A stretch of 64,000 bases of DNA from Morella rubra (taxonomy: Eukaryota; Streptophyta; Magnoliopsida; Fagales; Myricaceae). This document shows, piece after piece, positions 23,045-34,506 of the stretch. Under the pieces are notes generated by a model. The model did no database searches and was not told where the DNA came from. It was given only the letters and a program-made list of their open reading frames with translations. Within the stretch, counting starts at the first letter, position 1; each line of letters opens with the position of its first letter. The DNA is taken from the NCBI GenBank assembly GCA_003952965.2, contig CM025851.1:22702608-22766607 (forward strand), read 5' to 3'. The translations under genes were made by a program, and so were the position numbers.

Positions 23045-25190
23045 AATATAGTATAGCAAATGATATCCCGTTTTGTATTAATTTGGAGCAAAGACGCGTT
23101 AAACGTGCTAGAATCCCAAAACCTCCACAAGAAGTCGTGGCTTAAAAAAACAAGAGGCTGGTTCCCGTGATCTGTATGGCAGTATATAGCTTTCATAGGT
23201 GCGACACTTCCGCTGTTTTCGACGCTTTCTCGGTGGGATTGTCGTTGGCGACAACGATTTTAAGGAATTAAATAAGGGCAGGAGTTTCTGGGGTCCAAAT
23301 CACCCACTGAAAAGTAATCACTAAAGACTGGAAATTCAAGTCTAACTGGTCGTGTATGAAGTGCGCACGATAAGTTGAAAGAGGTCAATTAATTAGCTCT
23401 TGGTCCTTTTGTGACTGCTGAGGTAATGCTTTGGAAATTTCTGATGAAGAAAAAGTCAGACGTCTAGTTTATTGTATCCTCGTGGATGAACAGCTACAGC
23501 GAAAAATACACTTGTATACACAATACACTAAAATAGGAGAAGAAAAGAAAAGGACTTGAATACGTTTTGAATTGATATCTGTCGTGTCTATATCTCTTTA
23601 AATTATATTATATAATTAAAAAAAATATAAAAAAATCTAATCCTATGTAATTTTCATGTAAAAAATTCAATGGGGCTTTGAGAACTCTTATATTAAATCT
23701 GGCAGGAAAATATTAAACTGCGTAAGAGAAACTTAGCAGCTGATCTTTATTAGAACCACATAAGTGGAAGCAATTAATTTACATAAATAAAAACGTACAC
23801 GCTCACTTGTTTGACCAAATTGCCTGAAAAATGGTATGAATTTACTCTTCATATAGGAAGCAGATAAACTATATATATATGACTGTGCTCGCTGCCCTAA
23901 TTATGAAAGTGGAGTAACTAATAAATTTGCGACCAAGAAAGTCAGCTTTGGAGTTATGGAATGCAAGTTCGGATATCAGTGTTGGGTTTTGGTAGTGGTT
24001 GGGCATTTTGTTCTTATTGGACATCATGATCATTCAGCACATGGAATATTTACTATCTTCTTTGGAACCATCAGAGTGGGTTTTGACCTAAACAGAGCTC
24101 ACCTAACCCAGACGCCTCATTAATATAAAGCAAAGAAAATAATTTTTTTATTTATTTTTAAAATAAATATACTCTTAAACCTCTAATTATAAGATACATA
24201 CTTTACACTCTAAATATATATATTTTTTTTTATCACATTGTGTCTATTTAATTTAATTTTTATCAATTTGAATGAATAATAATTTTTTGTTGCGTGAAAT
24301 AATCAGCTTATCCTTATAATTTTTTAAGGTGACGTTTGTATGAGAGTTAAATCCTAATTTGAGAGCTTAAAAAAAATCAATTTTTATTAAAATTGATTAA
24401 AAATTAAAACAGATGGTGTAGTTGGTGAGGAAAAAGTGCATGAAATAATAATTTAAAATACAAAATGTAAAGATCGTATGTAATAAAAAGGCGTAAAGTG
24501 TATTTATTTCAATTTTTTTAAACAAAGAAAGAAAAACTGCACAGAAAATGAGCAGTCAAGGCACTCAGATTAAGACGGTTTGTGGGTGTTTGATATTTGG
24601 AAATGGGAAGGGAGTTTGGCCAATTTCCTCTCAGTCGAAGTCGGACTGTGTCTTCTACTCAATGTGGTTGATTCGGCCATTAATAACTTTCTTTCGTTAC
24701 TGTTGAGACTTAACATAATTATGAGAAACTAAAAACTACATCTCATTATTAAGCATAAATAATAGTCATATAGTAAGTGATGATTTAGTGGTATGCAAGT
24801 TGTGCTTAGGACCCCTCTACGATTACTTCTAAGCCTTTGCACTCACTATTTTTTCTTTTTCTTTCGTTTGGGCTCCAAAATATTCTCTCAATCCTTACTG
24901 GCCCAGAGTCGATGTTGCGGTGCCAAGATTTTCTTGCAAAACCTACATTACAAGAATAGAAGAGCCATTGAACGGCCTAGAGTGGACGTTGACCCTTTTG
25001 GTTGGAGTGAAAACGATAAAATGGCCCAGCCCCAGAAGGCCCATTCCATTTAGTACGCAATTATCAAATTCACGAGTTCTCAAAATCACTGTTATACGAA
25101 ATAAGCTTTCGTGAAAAATCTATTTCTTTTTTCCGCTGAGGTATCCCAACTCTTTCATGAGTCTTTTAAATTTTATTTTTTAGGTAAGCA
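23045..25190. other. Intergenic, no supported gene
   Basis: Mostly AT-rich. Islands at 23150-23470 and 24800-25100 have more balanced composition but no domain or splice-consistent exon that I recognise. Confidence 0.4.
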
Positions 25191-25196
25191 AATTAA

Positions 25197-25727
25197 AATT
25201 TTGGTTTAAGTACCCATTTCGTCCCTAAGTTTTGACCACTTTTAACAAATTGTCCTTCGACTTTCAAATTGATCATAAAGATCTTTGAGTTTATAATTTT
25301 TGTAAAGAAGTCATTCTCTTAAAATTTCATTCTCAAAGTTAATAGTTCATAGGTCAGCTTCAATTATAAATTTGACACGTGTCACATAAAACTAAATTCT
25401 TGTGACTTACAATTTTTTTAAAAGCTTTTTTTTTCCTACTTTTTTGTTTTATTAAAATAATTTACTTTGTTAATTTTTTTTTTTAAAAAAAAAAAAAATA
25501 AAGAAAAAAAATTAAAAATTACAAGTCACATAATTTTAGGTTTAGGTGACATGTGTAAACATATAATTGGAATTGATGTGCAACTGGTTAACTTTATAGA
25601 TAAAAATTTAAGGAAAATATCTTGTTTGATAAAAATTGTAAATTCAAGGACTTTTATGGTCAATTTAAAAACTAAATGACGATTTATTAAAAATGGTCAA
25701 AACCTAAGGACGAAATAGGTATAAAAC
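25197..25727. mobile_element. Fold-back element with arms of about 230 bp
   Basis: The left arm starts near ACCCATTTCGTCCCTAAGTT and TTTTGACCACTTTTAACAAA. The reverse complement of the right end gives ACCTATTTCGTCCTTAGGTT and TTTTGACCATTTTTAATAAA. The match continues through the arms (TTGATCATAAAG/TTGACCATAAAA, then GTGACTTACAA/GTGACTTGTAA) to a central T/A tract at about 25475-25500. No protein is encoded. Such near-full-length palindromes are typical of fold-back or long-TIR MITEs. Confidence 0.8.
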
Positions 25728-25914
25728 CCTAAAAATCTACATACAAGGGAATATCCCAAATCATCTACTTCAGGCTTTAGATTATTTTATAGAAAACTTG
25801 AGGGGAAAAAATAAATTAGAAGGCTGAATCACATTTTTGAGATAATCTTACCTAGAACACTTGGTGGTGGCGTTAATAGTGAAATACTTATGCCTAAAAA
25901 AAATAAGACTTAAT

Positions 25915-27600
25915 TACCAATACAGTCCTTGTGAATATTGATGTTTAACAAATTAGTTTTTGGGATACAAATTTAAATGAGTCGGTCCATTTTTTTTTAA
26001 AGATATATATAGGTCATCCTGTCTACTAAACGTTAGCTCATTAACGGGAACGGGGTCCGACAGTGGCGGAATTAAGACCCAATATGAAGGGGGCGAATTT
26101 CTACTTGGAAATGACAAAAAAAATTTTCCTACGTAATGCAACAAGTGTCTTAGAGTTAAAATTTCGAAAGTTAAGGGCTAAAAGTATTAAAAATATTGAA
26201 ATACACATACTACTACTTGCTAAGATTGAAGGTGACAATTGATCCTACGAGTCTGCATCTTCTAAAAACGTTGCAAAATGGCTTCATTCTTAATAGTTTC
26301 AAAAATTTTCTTCTCGATGCATATTATAATACTATCTCATGTCCCATCTTATTACCCAAGTCGGTCTTAATAAGATTCATTGTAGAGAACGCTCTCTCAA
26401 CGGTTGCAATCACAACTAGTAAGATCATTACTAACTTAATAAGGAGATAAACTAATGGAAATAGAGTATTCTTTCCAATCTTAACCATCTTCATAGCAAG
26501 ACCTCAAATATCTTAAAGTTTAAAAAAACGTCATTATATATCACATCATGAATGTAGGTGTGAAGTTGATCTCTAAGTATAATACGATCAGCTGCTTAGA
26601 AATCTTCTGGATAAGCTCAGCAAGACGAAGTAACTTAGCATGATCAAACGCTGAGAATGAGTTACTTAGATCAAGACATATATACAAAGAAGTAACTCTG
26701 TACTTGCTTCTGTGAAACGATGATCCATCTCCAGTTGAAGCTACCAATGTGAATAACTGCTTGAAACCACTTTGGTATTCCTTGAAAGGTAAGGTCTTTA
26801 AATTTCTCACTTACTCGATATAGGCCACCAATGCTCTGCTTTTGTACTCCAACAAGATCTTGGCATTCTTCAAGAGGCATAGGGCTCAAACAAATCTACC
26901 TTTCGTAATGATATGTGAAATCTTGAAAGATTGATTCACATCCTTTTCAAGTCCCTTTTGGCACGTAGTTTCACTTTCCTATGTTCAATTTCTTAATCCA
27001 AGACTCATTCACACCATACTCTCTCATTACCCATATCTCTAGGGAAAAAAAATAAATCATTACCCGTATCTCCTATTTCCCATAGTTGCAATAAACTGCA
27101 GTAGAAATACAACCTCCTAGAACCACCAGATGATACTTACGTCTGTTTAGAGTATTGCAATCAGGTGTTGGGACCTCTTGAAATTGCTCGTATGCTAAAT
27201 CCAACAAGATGATGCTGCGCCTTAGGCTGCGTTTGCGTGGCTTAGTGACCCAATGAAGTCTTCCATTAAAAAAAAAAAAAAAGAGCCTGCTGGCTGGGCT
27301 TGGGGAGCCCCGGAAGGGGGGGGGGGGCGCAGCAAAATGTAAATAAAAAAATTCCTTTGTTTGGCAGAACCAATCGAGATCTTTGTTTGTCCCGGCAAGG
27401 TTCCGCCACTGAGGTCTGGGATAGACTATTCGACTACGACAATAAACATCCTAACCCAAATCTTGTATCGGTCTTTCCTTAGTTGGCTAACTTTTGATAA
27501 ACGAGAGGATCTATATCTTTAAAAAATGAACTACAGGGACCGGCTTATATCCGAAGGATGAATTTGTTAAAAATTAATACGACAAGAATTGTAACAATAA
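25915..27600. mobile_element. Fold-back element interrupted by a hAT relic
   Basis: The left arm (about 25925-26050) contains TTTAACAAATTAGTTTTTGG and GAGTCGGTCC. The reverse complement of the right arm (about 27600-27455) contains TTTAACAAATTCATCCTTCGG and AAGCCGGTCC, in the same order and followed on both sides by TTTTTAAAGATATA. The hAT relic at 26061-27411 lies between the arms. Confidence 0.7.
26061..27411 (-). mobile_element. hAT transposon relic (zinc-finger MYM/TTF-type)
   Basis: The ends CAGTGGCGGAA (26061) and TTCCGCCACTG (27411) are inverted repeats of the hAT type. On the minus strand at about 26455-26320 the reading V-Y-L-L-I-K-L with VIATVERAFSTMNLIK is the conserved hAT C-terminal dimerisation block. 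Further minus-strand frames at 26889-26541 look like degenerate transposase. The 8-bp flanks GGGTCCGA and AGGTCTGG match at 5 of 8 positions, so the insertion is old. Frames are broken and most of the transposase is missing. Confidence 0.8.
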
Positions 27601-27899
27601 CTAAGTCAAAAAATAAAAATAAAAATGTTTATGCGTAAATTAGTCTTAGATTCATCTTTGACTCTTTGGATATAGGAATTCAATTTTTCCCTTTTTCCTC
27701 CAGTTCTCTTGCTACCAACTCCCCTATGAACAGAGGAAAAAACCATTCACAGTAATTTCCCATCTTATCCATTTTCCTACAATTCAAGTGTGGTAAAGAA
27801 TGCAATAAGAGACCAAAGAAGGAAACATTCAAGAAAAAGTTAACAAGTGAAGAAATAATTAAGATTAAAATCTTAAGTGATATTTCTTATTCCTTTAAA

Positions 27900-28250
27900 T
27901 TAATTTAAAGAGTTATATATCTTTAATTATTGTCAATATTTTATATTTAAAAATATGTATTTTATTAGTCTTAAAGATAATATTAATATCAATTTATAAA
28001 ATTTGATATGATACTATTCTTATCAAGATTATCAAAAATTTAAATTTAAATGGTTGATATCATCATCATCATATCACATATTTAAGTTTAAGTGTGGGGT
28101 ACACTCCTAATACAAAATACTTAACTATATAGAGCTTTTATAATAGAAGTAGGTTTTTTAAACTAAAAAACTTAAATTATTATCTCCCTACTCTTTCTCT
28201 TTTCTCCATATTATGTTTCACTATATTTATCTTTTCTTTCATTGTATTTG
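27900..28250 (+). repeat. LTR-like sequence left of the CACTA element
   Basis: The segment GTAGGTTTTTTAAACTAAA, CTCCCTACTCTTT and ATATTATGTTTCACTATATTTATC is homologous, in direct orientation, to sequence at about 37690-37810 on the other side of the CACTA element. The general look (TATA-like centre, T-rich end) resembles plant Copia LTRs. Boundaries are not defined. Confidence 0.4.
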
Positions 28251-28321
28251 AGACTTTTGTAACCATAAGTCGAGTCTAGCGGCTTGCTAGCTCCCAGCTT
28301 CCATGTCTTTTAAGGAGTGTT

Positions 28322-28680
28322 CACTACAAAAAAACAGGTCTACAGCGGCGGTCACCAAAACAATCGCTATTATATATCCCAGCGGTTTATTTCAAACGCG
28401 ACGAAAATACACCTATAGCGGCGGTTACAAACCGCCGCTATAAAGTCAAGGTAGCAGCGGTAATATAGCGGCGATCACTATATGCAGCTTATGGCGGCGG
28501 TTTCTATAACGGCGGCACTGACTGCAACTATAAATAACATGTAGCGGCAATTTTAAAAAAACCGCAGCTGAGTCACTCTATAGCGCGGTCAGTGACCGCC
28601 GCTATAAATAACATGTAGCGGCGGTTTTAACAAAACCGCAGCTAAGTCACTCTATAGCGGCGGTCACTGACTGTTAGTGA
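28322..28680. repeat. Left subterminal repeats of the CACTA element
   Basis: About ten copies of TAGCGGCGGT-like motifs and their complements (ACCGCCGCTA), several followed by CACTGAC or paired as hairpins around TTTTAACAAAACCGC. The segment at 28540-28610 is repeated with small changes at 28611-28675. Confidence 0.85.
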
Positions 28681-28689
28681 AACGTGCGT

Positions 28690-29035
28690 TTTGGCCTTTT
28701 TTTTCCCCCATCCCGTGCCCCCCCTTCGCGATTTCAGATCCCCCCCTCCCCATTCGCCATTTCAACAGCCCCCCCCCCCAAATCAAACTGCTGGAAATCC
28801 CCTCCCCCTGCACCCCCTCTCGCGATTTCAACAGCTCCCCCTCTCGCGATTTCACCTCCCCCCTCCCCCTCTCGTGATTTCAGCCCCTCCCCGGCCCCCT
28901 CCGAGAATTTCAGCTCCCCCCCCCCCCCCCCGCCCCCTCCGCCAATTTCAGTGCCCCCCCTCCCATTCACACTTCAAATCTCCTCTCCCTTTTAATTTCG
29001 CGAATTTCAGCTCCCCCCATTCGAAATTCACGAAA
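28690..29035. repeat. C-rich imperfect tandem array in the CACTA element
   Basis: Blocks of 5-16 C alternate with TCGCGATTTCA or AATTTCAG-type spacers at irregular spacing of 20-45 bp. The plus strand is almost devoid of G outside the spacers. The minus strand therefore has many G runs that could form G-quadruplexes. Open frames across it in several phases are by-products of the repeat. Confidence 0.8.
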
Positions 29036-29229
29036 TAATTCAACTGTGTTGGTTTTGCATTGCTGTTCAGGTCAGTGACTTAGACTCAATGTATATTTTC
29101 GTATTTTATAAAATATGAATGAAATTAATTATATGGAGATTGGAGGTCAGGGCTTACGAATTGGATTATTGGGTTCTGTTGTGTTGGAGATTGGAGATTG
29201 GTTTTGTTGGAGTGTTGCTTATGAATTGG

Positions 29230-30130
29230 TTGTTGACTTGTTGTATTATACTATTATATGAATTGGTTGTTGAAAATATATGAATTTTTTGATGAGAAAT
29301 AGTAATTGGAATGTATGAATTGGTTGCTGAAAATATGAATTGAATGTATGAATTGGTTGCTGGAAATATATGAATTGGAATTTATTCCTGAAAATATATG
29401 AATTGGTTGCTGAAAATATATCTTTTGAAATGTATGAATTGGTTTGCTGAAAATATGAATTTATTCCTGAAAATATATGCATTGGTTTGTATGAATTGTT
29501 GCTGAAAATATATCTTTTGATTGTATGAATTGGTTGCTGAAATATATGAATTAGAATGTATGAATTTATTGTTGAAAATATATGAATTGATTTGTATGAA
29601 TTGGTTGCTGAAAAATATGAATTGAAATGTATGAATTGATTGCTGGAAATATATGAATTGGAATGTATGAATTTATTCCTGAAAATATATGAATTGGTTT
29701 GTATGAATTGGTTGCTGAAAATATATCTTTTGAAATATTCATTGCAAGAAATATATGAATTGGAATGTACGAATTTATTCCTGAAAATATATAAATTGGT
29801 TTGTATGAATTGGTTGCTGAAAAATATGAATTTAAATGTATGAATTGATTGCTGGAAATATATGAATTGGAATATGAATTTATTCCTGAAAATATATGAA
29901 TTGGTTTGTATGAATAAAAATATAATTTATGAATTGGTTGCTGAAAATGGAATGTATGAATTTATTGTTGAAAATATATGAATTGGTTTGTATGAATTGG
30001 TTGCTGAAAAATATGAATCCAAAATATATGAATTGTGAAAATATATCTTTTGATTGCTGAAAAATAGTTGGAATGTATGAATTGGTTGCTGAAAAATATG
30101 AATTGAATGTATGAATTTATTGATGTCCAA
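29230..30130. repeat. AT-rich minisatellite in the CACTA element
   Basis: Roughly 900 bp built from GTATGAATTGGTTGCTGAAA and ATATATGAATTGG-type units in variable order, about 20-50 bp apart. Frames on both strands (for example 29246-29482 minus) are repeat translations and not genes. Confidence 0.85.
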
Positions 30131-30406
30131 AAGTCCGCTGTTTTTACTATTTTTTTTGGACCAGGTATCTTTATTAAAAATCTATTTTCCAAATTTCTTT
30201 CACAGTTGAACTCAATAGTCTCAACTACAGTGGTTTTCGTAACTGTGATTGAGGGACACTAGGTGACTTGCCGATAACATATTACTCTTTCACAGGTCAG
30301 TGGTATTTTGAATCTCTTCGTCAATTACTATTGTTTGTTCTTTTTTCTTTTTTTTTTTTAGAGATAGAGTTTGTGGATTTTATTGGAAGGCGGATAGCTA
30401 ACTATT

Positions 30407-30575
30407 ATTGGAGATGTTGGTGTTTGTGGTTCTGTTGGAAGGCGGAGGGTAGGGCTAACTTTTTTTGTTGTTGGTTCTGTGGAGTTAATTGGAGATGTTG
30501 GTGTTTGTGGGTTTTGTTGGAAGGCGGAGGGTAGGGCTAACTATTATTTGTTGTTGGTTCTGTGGAGTTTATTGG
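30407..30575. repeat. Tandem duplication of about 82 bp
   Basis: ATTGGAGATGTTGGTGTTTG occurs at 30407 and 30488, each followed by TGTTGGAAGGCGGAGGGTAG. A partial third copy starts near 30571. It lies upstream of the transposase start, in its leader or promoter region. Confidence 0.75.
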
Positions 30576-30930
30576 AGATTGGAGGGGTAATTGTTATATG
30601 ATGTTCGTTATGTGTTTTTGTTGGAGATTGGAGGACAAAGTTTGTGTTTTATATTTAATGTTTGTTTGTTTATTATGTTTTAACTTTTGAGATCACTTCC
30701 TGGTGGATACCTCTACACTGACGTTGGAGGTCTAACCTGAGGTGAAACGAAGCCAGTCCTCTTTACGGAGGGATCTCTAAGTTTAACAATGTCGTATGCT
30801 GTTTAATTACAGTTTTGTTGGTATTTATGTGTGTTGTTTAATTTATGTTAGTTTATTGAAAAATCTTGATAAAATGTGATGAACATTAAAATTATGCATA
30901 ATCTTTTTTGTTGCATTTCATATAGTTATT

Positions 30931-33900
30931 ATGTCGCTCATGGACAAGAGTTGGATGAAAAAGAAACGCGGGACAAGTGAATATGTGTTGGGAGTCAATG
31001 AGTTTCTGGGTTTTGCATCTAAGAGTATGGGTAGTGATGAGAGAATTTGTTGCCCTTGTGTAAAGTGCGTCAATTACAAGAGGTATAACATCAGTACGGT
31101 ACATGATCATTTGGTCCAATATGGGATGTCTCCGGGTTACGATTATTGGTTTGCGCATGGTGAATTGCGAGATAGGGCAGCATCTAGTCATCCTTCTATT
31201 TCTGTTGCAGATAATGAAATGTGTGAACCATCATCTGGGCTGCATGAACTATTACACGAGGTATTTCCATTAGTACCGGAAACACAATCCCATAATGTAC
31301 GAGAACAAAGAGATCCACTTCCTACTGAAAATACTGCAAAGTTTTATGACATGCTTAAAGATGCAGACGATCCTTTGTATGAAGGGTGCATAAAATTTAG
31401 TAAGTTAACTGCTGTTGTACAGTTATACATTTGAAGTGCATGGGAGGATGGAGTAATACCTCTTTTACGTGGTTACTCCAAACACTGGGTGATATGCTCC
31501 CTGCGGGTGCAAATTACCGAAGGACACTTATGAAGCTAAAAAATACATGAAAGGGTTAGGACTTGGATATGAAAAGATTCCTGTTTGTCCAAACGGTTGT
31601 ATGTTGTTTTGGAATGAGAATGAGAAATTAGAAGTTTGTTCAAAGTGTGGAGCATCAAAATGGAAGGGCAATGGGGAGGGAAATATTTTCTCACAGAATG
31701 AAGGTGGATCATCCAAGAGATCCAAGAAAAAACCGGCGAAAGTTTTGCGGTGGTTTCCTTTAAAGCACCGCTTGCAGAGATTATTCATGTCCTCAAAAAC
31801 TGCTTCTCATATGAAATGGCATCACGATGGACGTGTAAATGATGGGTTGTTAAGGCATCCGGCCGATGGTCAAGCTTGGAAGGCATTTGATGCACAGTAT
31901 GCTGATTTTGCTTCTGATCCTCGTAATGTTAGGCTTGGGTTAGCAGCGGATGGGTTTAATCCTTTTGGGAACATGAGCACTAGTCATAGCACATGGCCAG
32001 TGATATTAGTACCATATAACTTGCCTCCTTGGATGTGCATGAAACGTTCATCTTTAATGTTGTCATTACTTATTCCTGGACCGAAATCTCCTTCTTTCAA
32101 GATAGATGTATATCTAGAGCCATTGATATTAGAGTTAAAAGAGTTGTGGGATGTTGGATTAGATACTTATGACATTGCTACGAAAGATATGTTTAAGATG
32201 CGTGCGGCATTGATGTGGACAATTAACGATTTTCCTGCATATGGTGACCTCTCTGGATGGAGTACAAAGGGACGTCTTGCATGTCCATGTTGTATGTATC
32301 AGACTTGGTCACGGTGGTTGGATAATGGTAGAAAATTTTGCTACATGGGGCATAGACGGTTCTTACCATTAAATCATAGGTGGAGAAGAGATCAAAGATC
32401 ATTTGACGGTACTTATGAAATGACTCCACCACCCTATTTTATGACCGGTGATGACATTTTCAGGGAATTACAGGGTACTTTACATTTTGAGTCAAGTGTA
32501 TGGAAGAAGCAAAGTATTTTCTTCACATTGCCTTATTGGAAGGATAATATGTTACGCCATAATCTAGATGTCATGCATATAGAGAAAAACGTAGTGGACA
32601 ATATCATTGGTACATTGTTAGATGTGGACGGGAAGACAAAAGATAACTATAAGGCACGTCTTGACTTACAAAGCATGGGAATAAGACATGATCTCCATCC
32701 AAAGATCACTGATGCAGGAAAGGTTCATTTGCCTGGTGCTTGCTACTCAATGACTCGCGAAGAGAAAGAATGCTTTCTAAAAGTGATAAAGAATGCGAAA
32801 TTTCCGGATGGTTTCGCTTCGAACATATCACGTTGTGTCAAGCTTCAACAACGTAATATCATAGGTTTGAAGAGTCATGACTGTCACATCTTGATGCAGC
32901 ATTTGATGCCTATTGCAATACGAAGATCATTGCCAAGCATGGTTTGTTCTCCTTTGATCTCATTGGCATGTTTCTTTAGAGAAATTTGTTCCAAAACATT
33001 ACGGATAGAGGACTTAGATCGACTTGAGGCTCAAATCCCTATAACATTGTGTCAACTTGAAAGGATATTTCCGCCTGCATTCTTTACTGTTATGGTGCAC
33101 TTGGTCGTACATCTAGTTGCAGAATGTAAGATGGGTGGACCGGTTCAACTTCGGTGGATGTATCCTATTGAAAGGTAATATTAATTATAGAGATATGTTA
33201 CATCACGTTTCTTTGCACGTGTTGTATTTAATAAAGTCTAATATTGTTGATGTAGGTGCATGCACCGTTTCAAATCTTATGTTCGCAACACGGCCGCACC
33301 TGAAGGCTCTATTGCTGAAGGATATATAGCAGATGAATGCTTAACATTTTGTTCAAGATATTTAGAATCAGTCCCAACGATCTTTAATAGATCACCAAGA
33401 AATGTAGACGATACTATGGGAGGAATATCATTTGTTCGTCTTGATATGAAAACATGCATGCAGGCTCATCGATATATCCTTTTTAATTGCGATGAGTTAA
33501 TTCAAATTCGCACGTAAGTGATGTTAGACTTCTAACTATTTCATTGAGCATGTTTTTATTGATGGTGAAATTAATTTTTTAGTTGTATTGTCGATGTGTA
33601 GAATGCATAAGGAGCGATTGAAGGCAAGAAACCGTAGTAGTCGACCACAGATTATGTCATCGATAAGATGCATAGGGATGAATTTTGTGACTGGTTTCGA
33701 AACTATGTATGTGTTATGTTTAAAATGTTTTGTATTGGCTGATTACTTTGAAACTTACAATTAGTTTTAATCTTGACTTGTTGTTCGAGGAAAATAGGTA
33801 CAAAATATGGACGAGATGATGAAGCATCAACTTCCAAATAGAGTTCGATGGCTTGCTAAAGGTCCAAACCCCGAAGCTAGATCATTTAGCCGATATGTAC

Positions 33901-34319
33901 ATAATGGTGTGAAATTTCGTACAAAAGACAATGAAATAGGCAGAACAACTCAAAATAGTGGAGTATGTGTGACTGTTGAAGGGGGCACCACATATTACGG
34001 GCGAATTATAAGTATCATTGAGTTAAACTATTTTGATGAAGAATGTTTTGTACTATTCAAATGTGATTGGGTTGACACAGCTATTGGTAGGGGATATAAA
34101 GTTGATGAGTTTGGATTCGAACTTGTTAATTTTTCGCGTTTAGTGCATACTGGAGATCGATTAAGCGATGATCCATTCATTTTGGCACCACAAGCATCTC
34201 AAGTATACTATGTAGCAGATGAAAGACATCCAAATTGGGAAGTAGTTGTCAAGACCAAACCAAGAGATGTGTTTGATGCTGGTAATGACGACATAGATGA
34301 CGTGAAAATGGATGACTGA
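30931..34319 (+). CDS. TNP2-like CACTA transposase (several frameshifts)
   Basis: Catalytic transposase that cuts the CACTA ends. Exons: 30931-33174, 33256-33513, 33602-33706, 33798-34319, all with GT-AG junctions. Domain order: Transpos_assoc (MDKSWMKKKRGTSEY, with CPCVKC), then a zinc-ribbon-like CPNGCMLFW...CSKCGASKWKG, Transposase_21 (around LVPYNLPPWMCMK, LWDVGLDTYD, ACPCC), DUF4218 (LVVHLVAECKMGGPVQLRW, continuing across the first intron) and DUF4216 (around LFKCDWVD). The first exon needs a frame change at about 31421 and again at about 31515; in each case a single missing base in a short homopolymer would explain it. A third shift lies in exon 3 near 33660. Otherwise the reading is clean over about 1,000 codons. 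The start Met at 30931 opens the Transpos_assoc domain. It lies just upstream of the TNPA-like gene on the same strand. Confidence 0.88.
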
Positions 34320-34506
34320 CCGATACCTTTTCACGTCAAGCTTGCAAAAGAAGACCTCGCGCGTATCCGGGAATTTCCTATGGTATGTCAAATATACATG
34401 CTCAGATTTACGATATATCCGTTTTATCGTTTTGTTTAAGGAAATGTGTTTTGTATTGTTGAATTTTACATTGAAATCACTTTTATGCATGTTCAAATAT
34501 TGTATA

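Noticed and set aside
28664..29038. Pro-rich and Gly/Arg-rich frames over the C-rich array
   Set aside because: Frames are open in several phases and both strands because of the repeat; no start context or domain supports a protein.
29246..30192. Frames reading IHTFQ/FSNQFIHS-like repeats
   Set aside because: They are translations of the AT-rich minisatellite.
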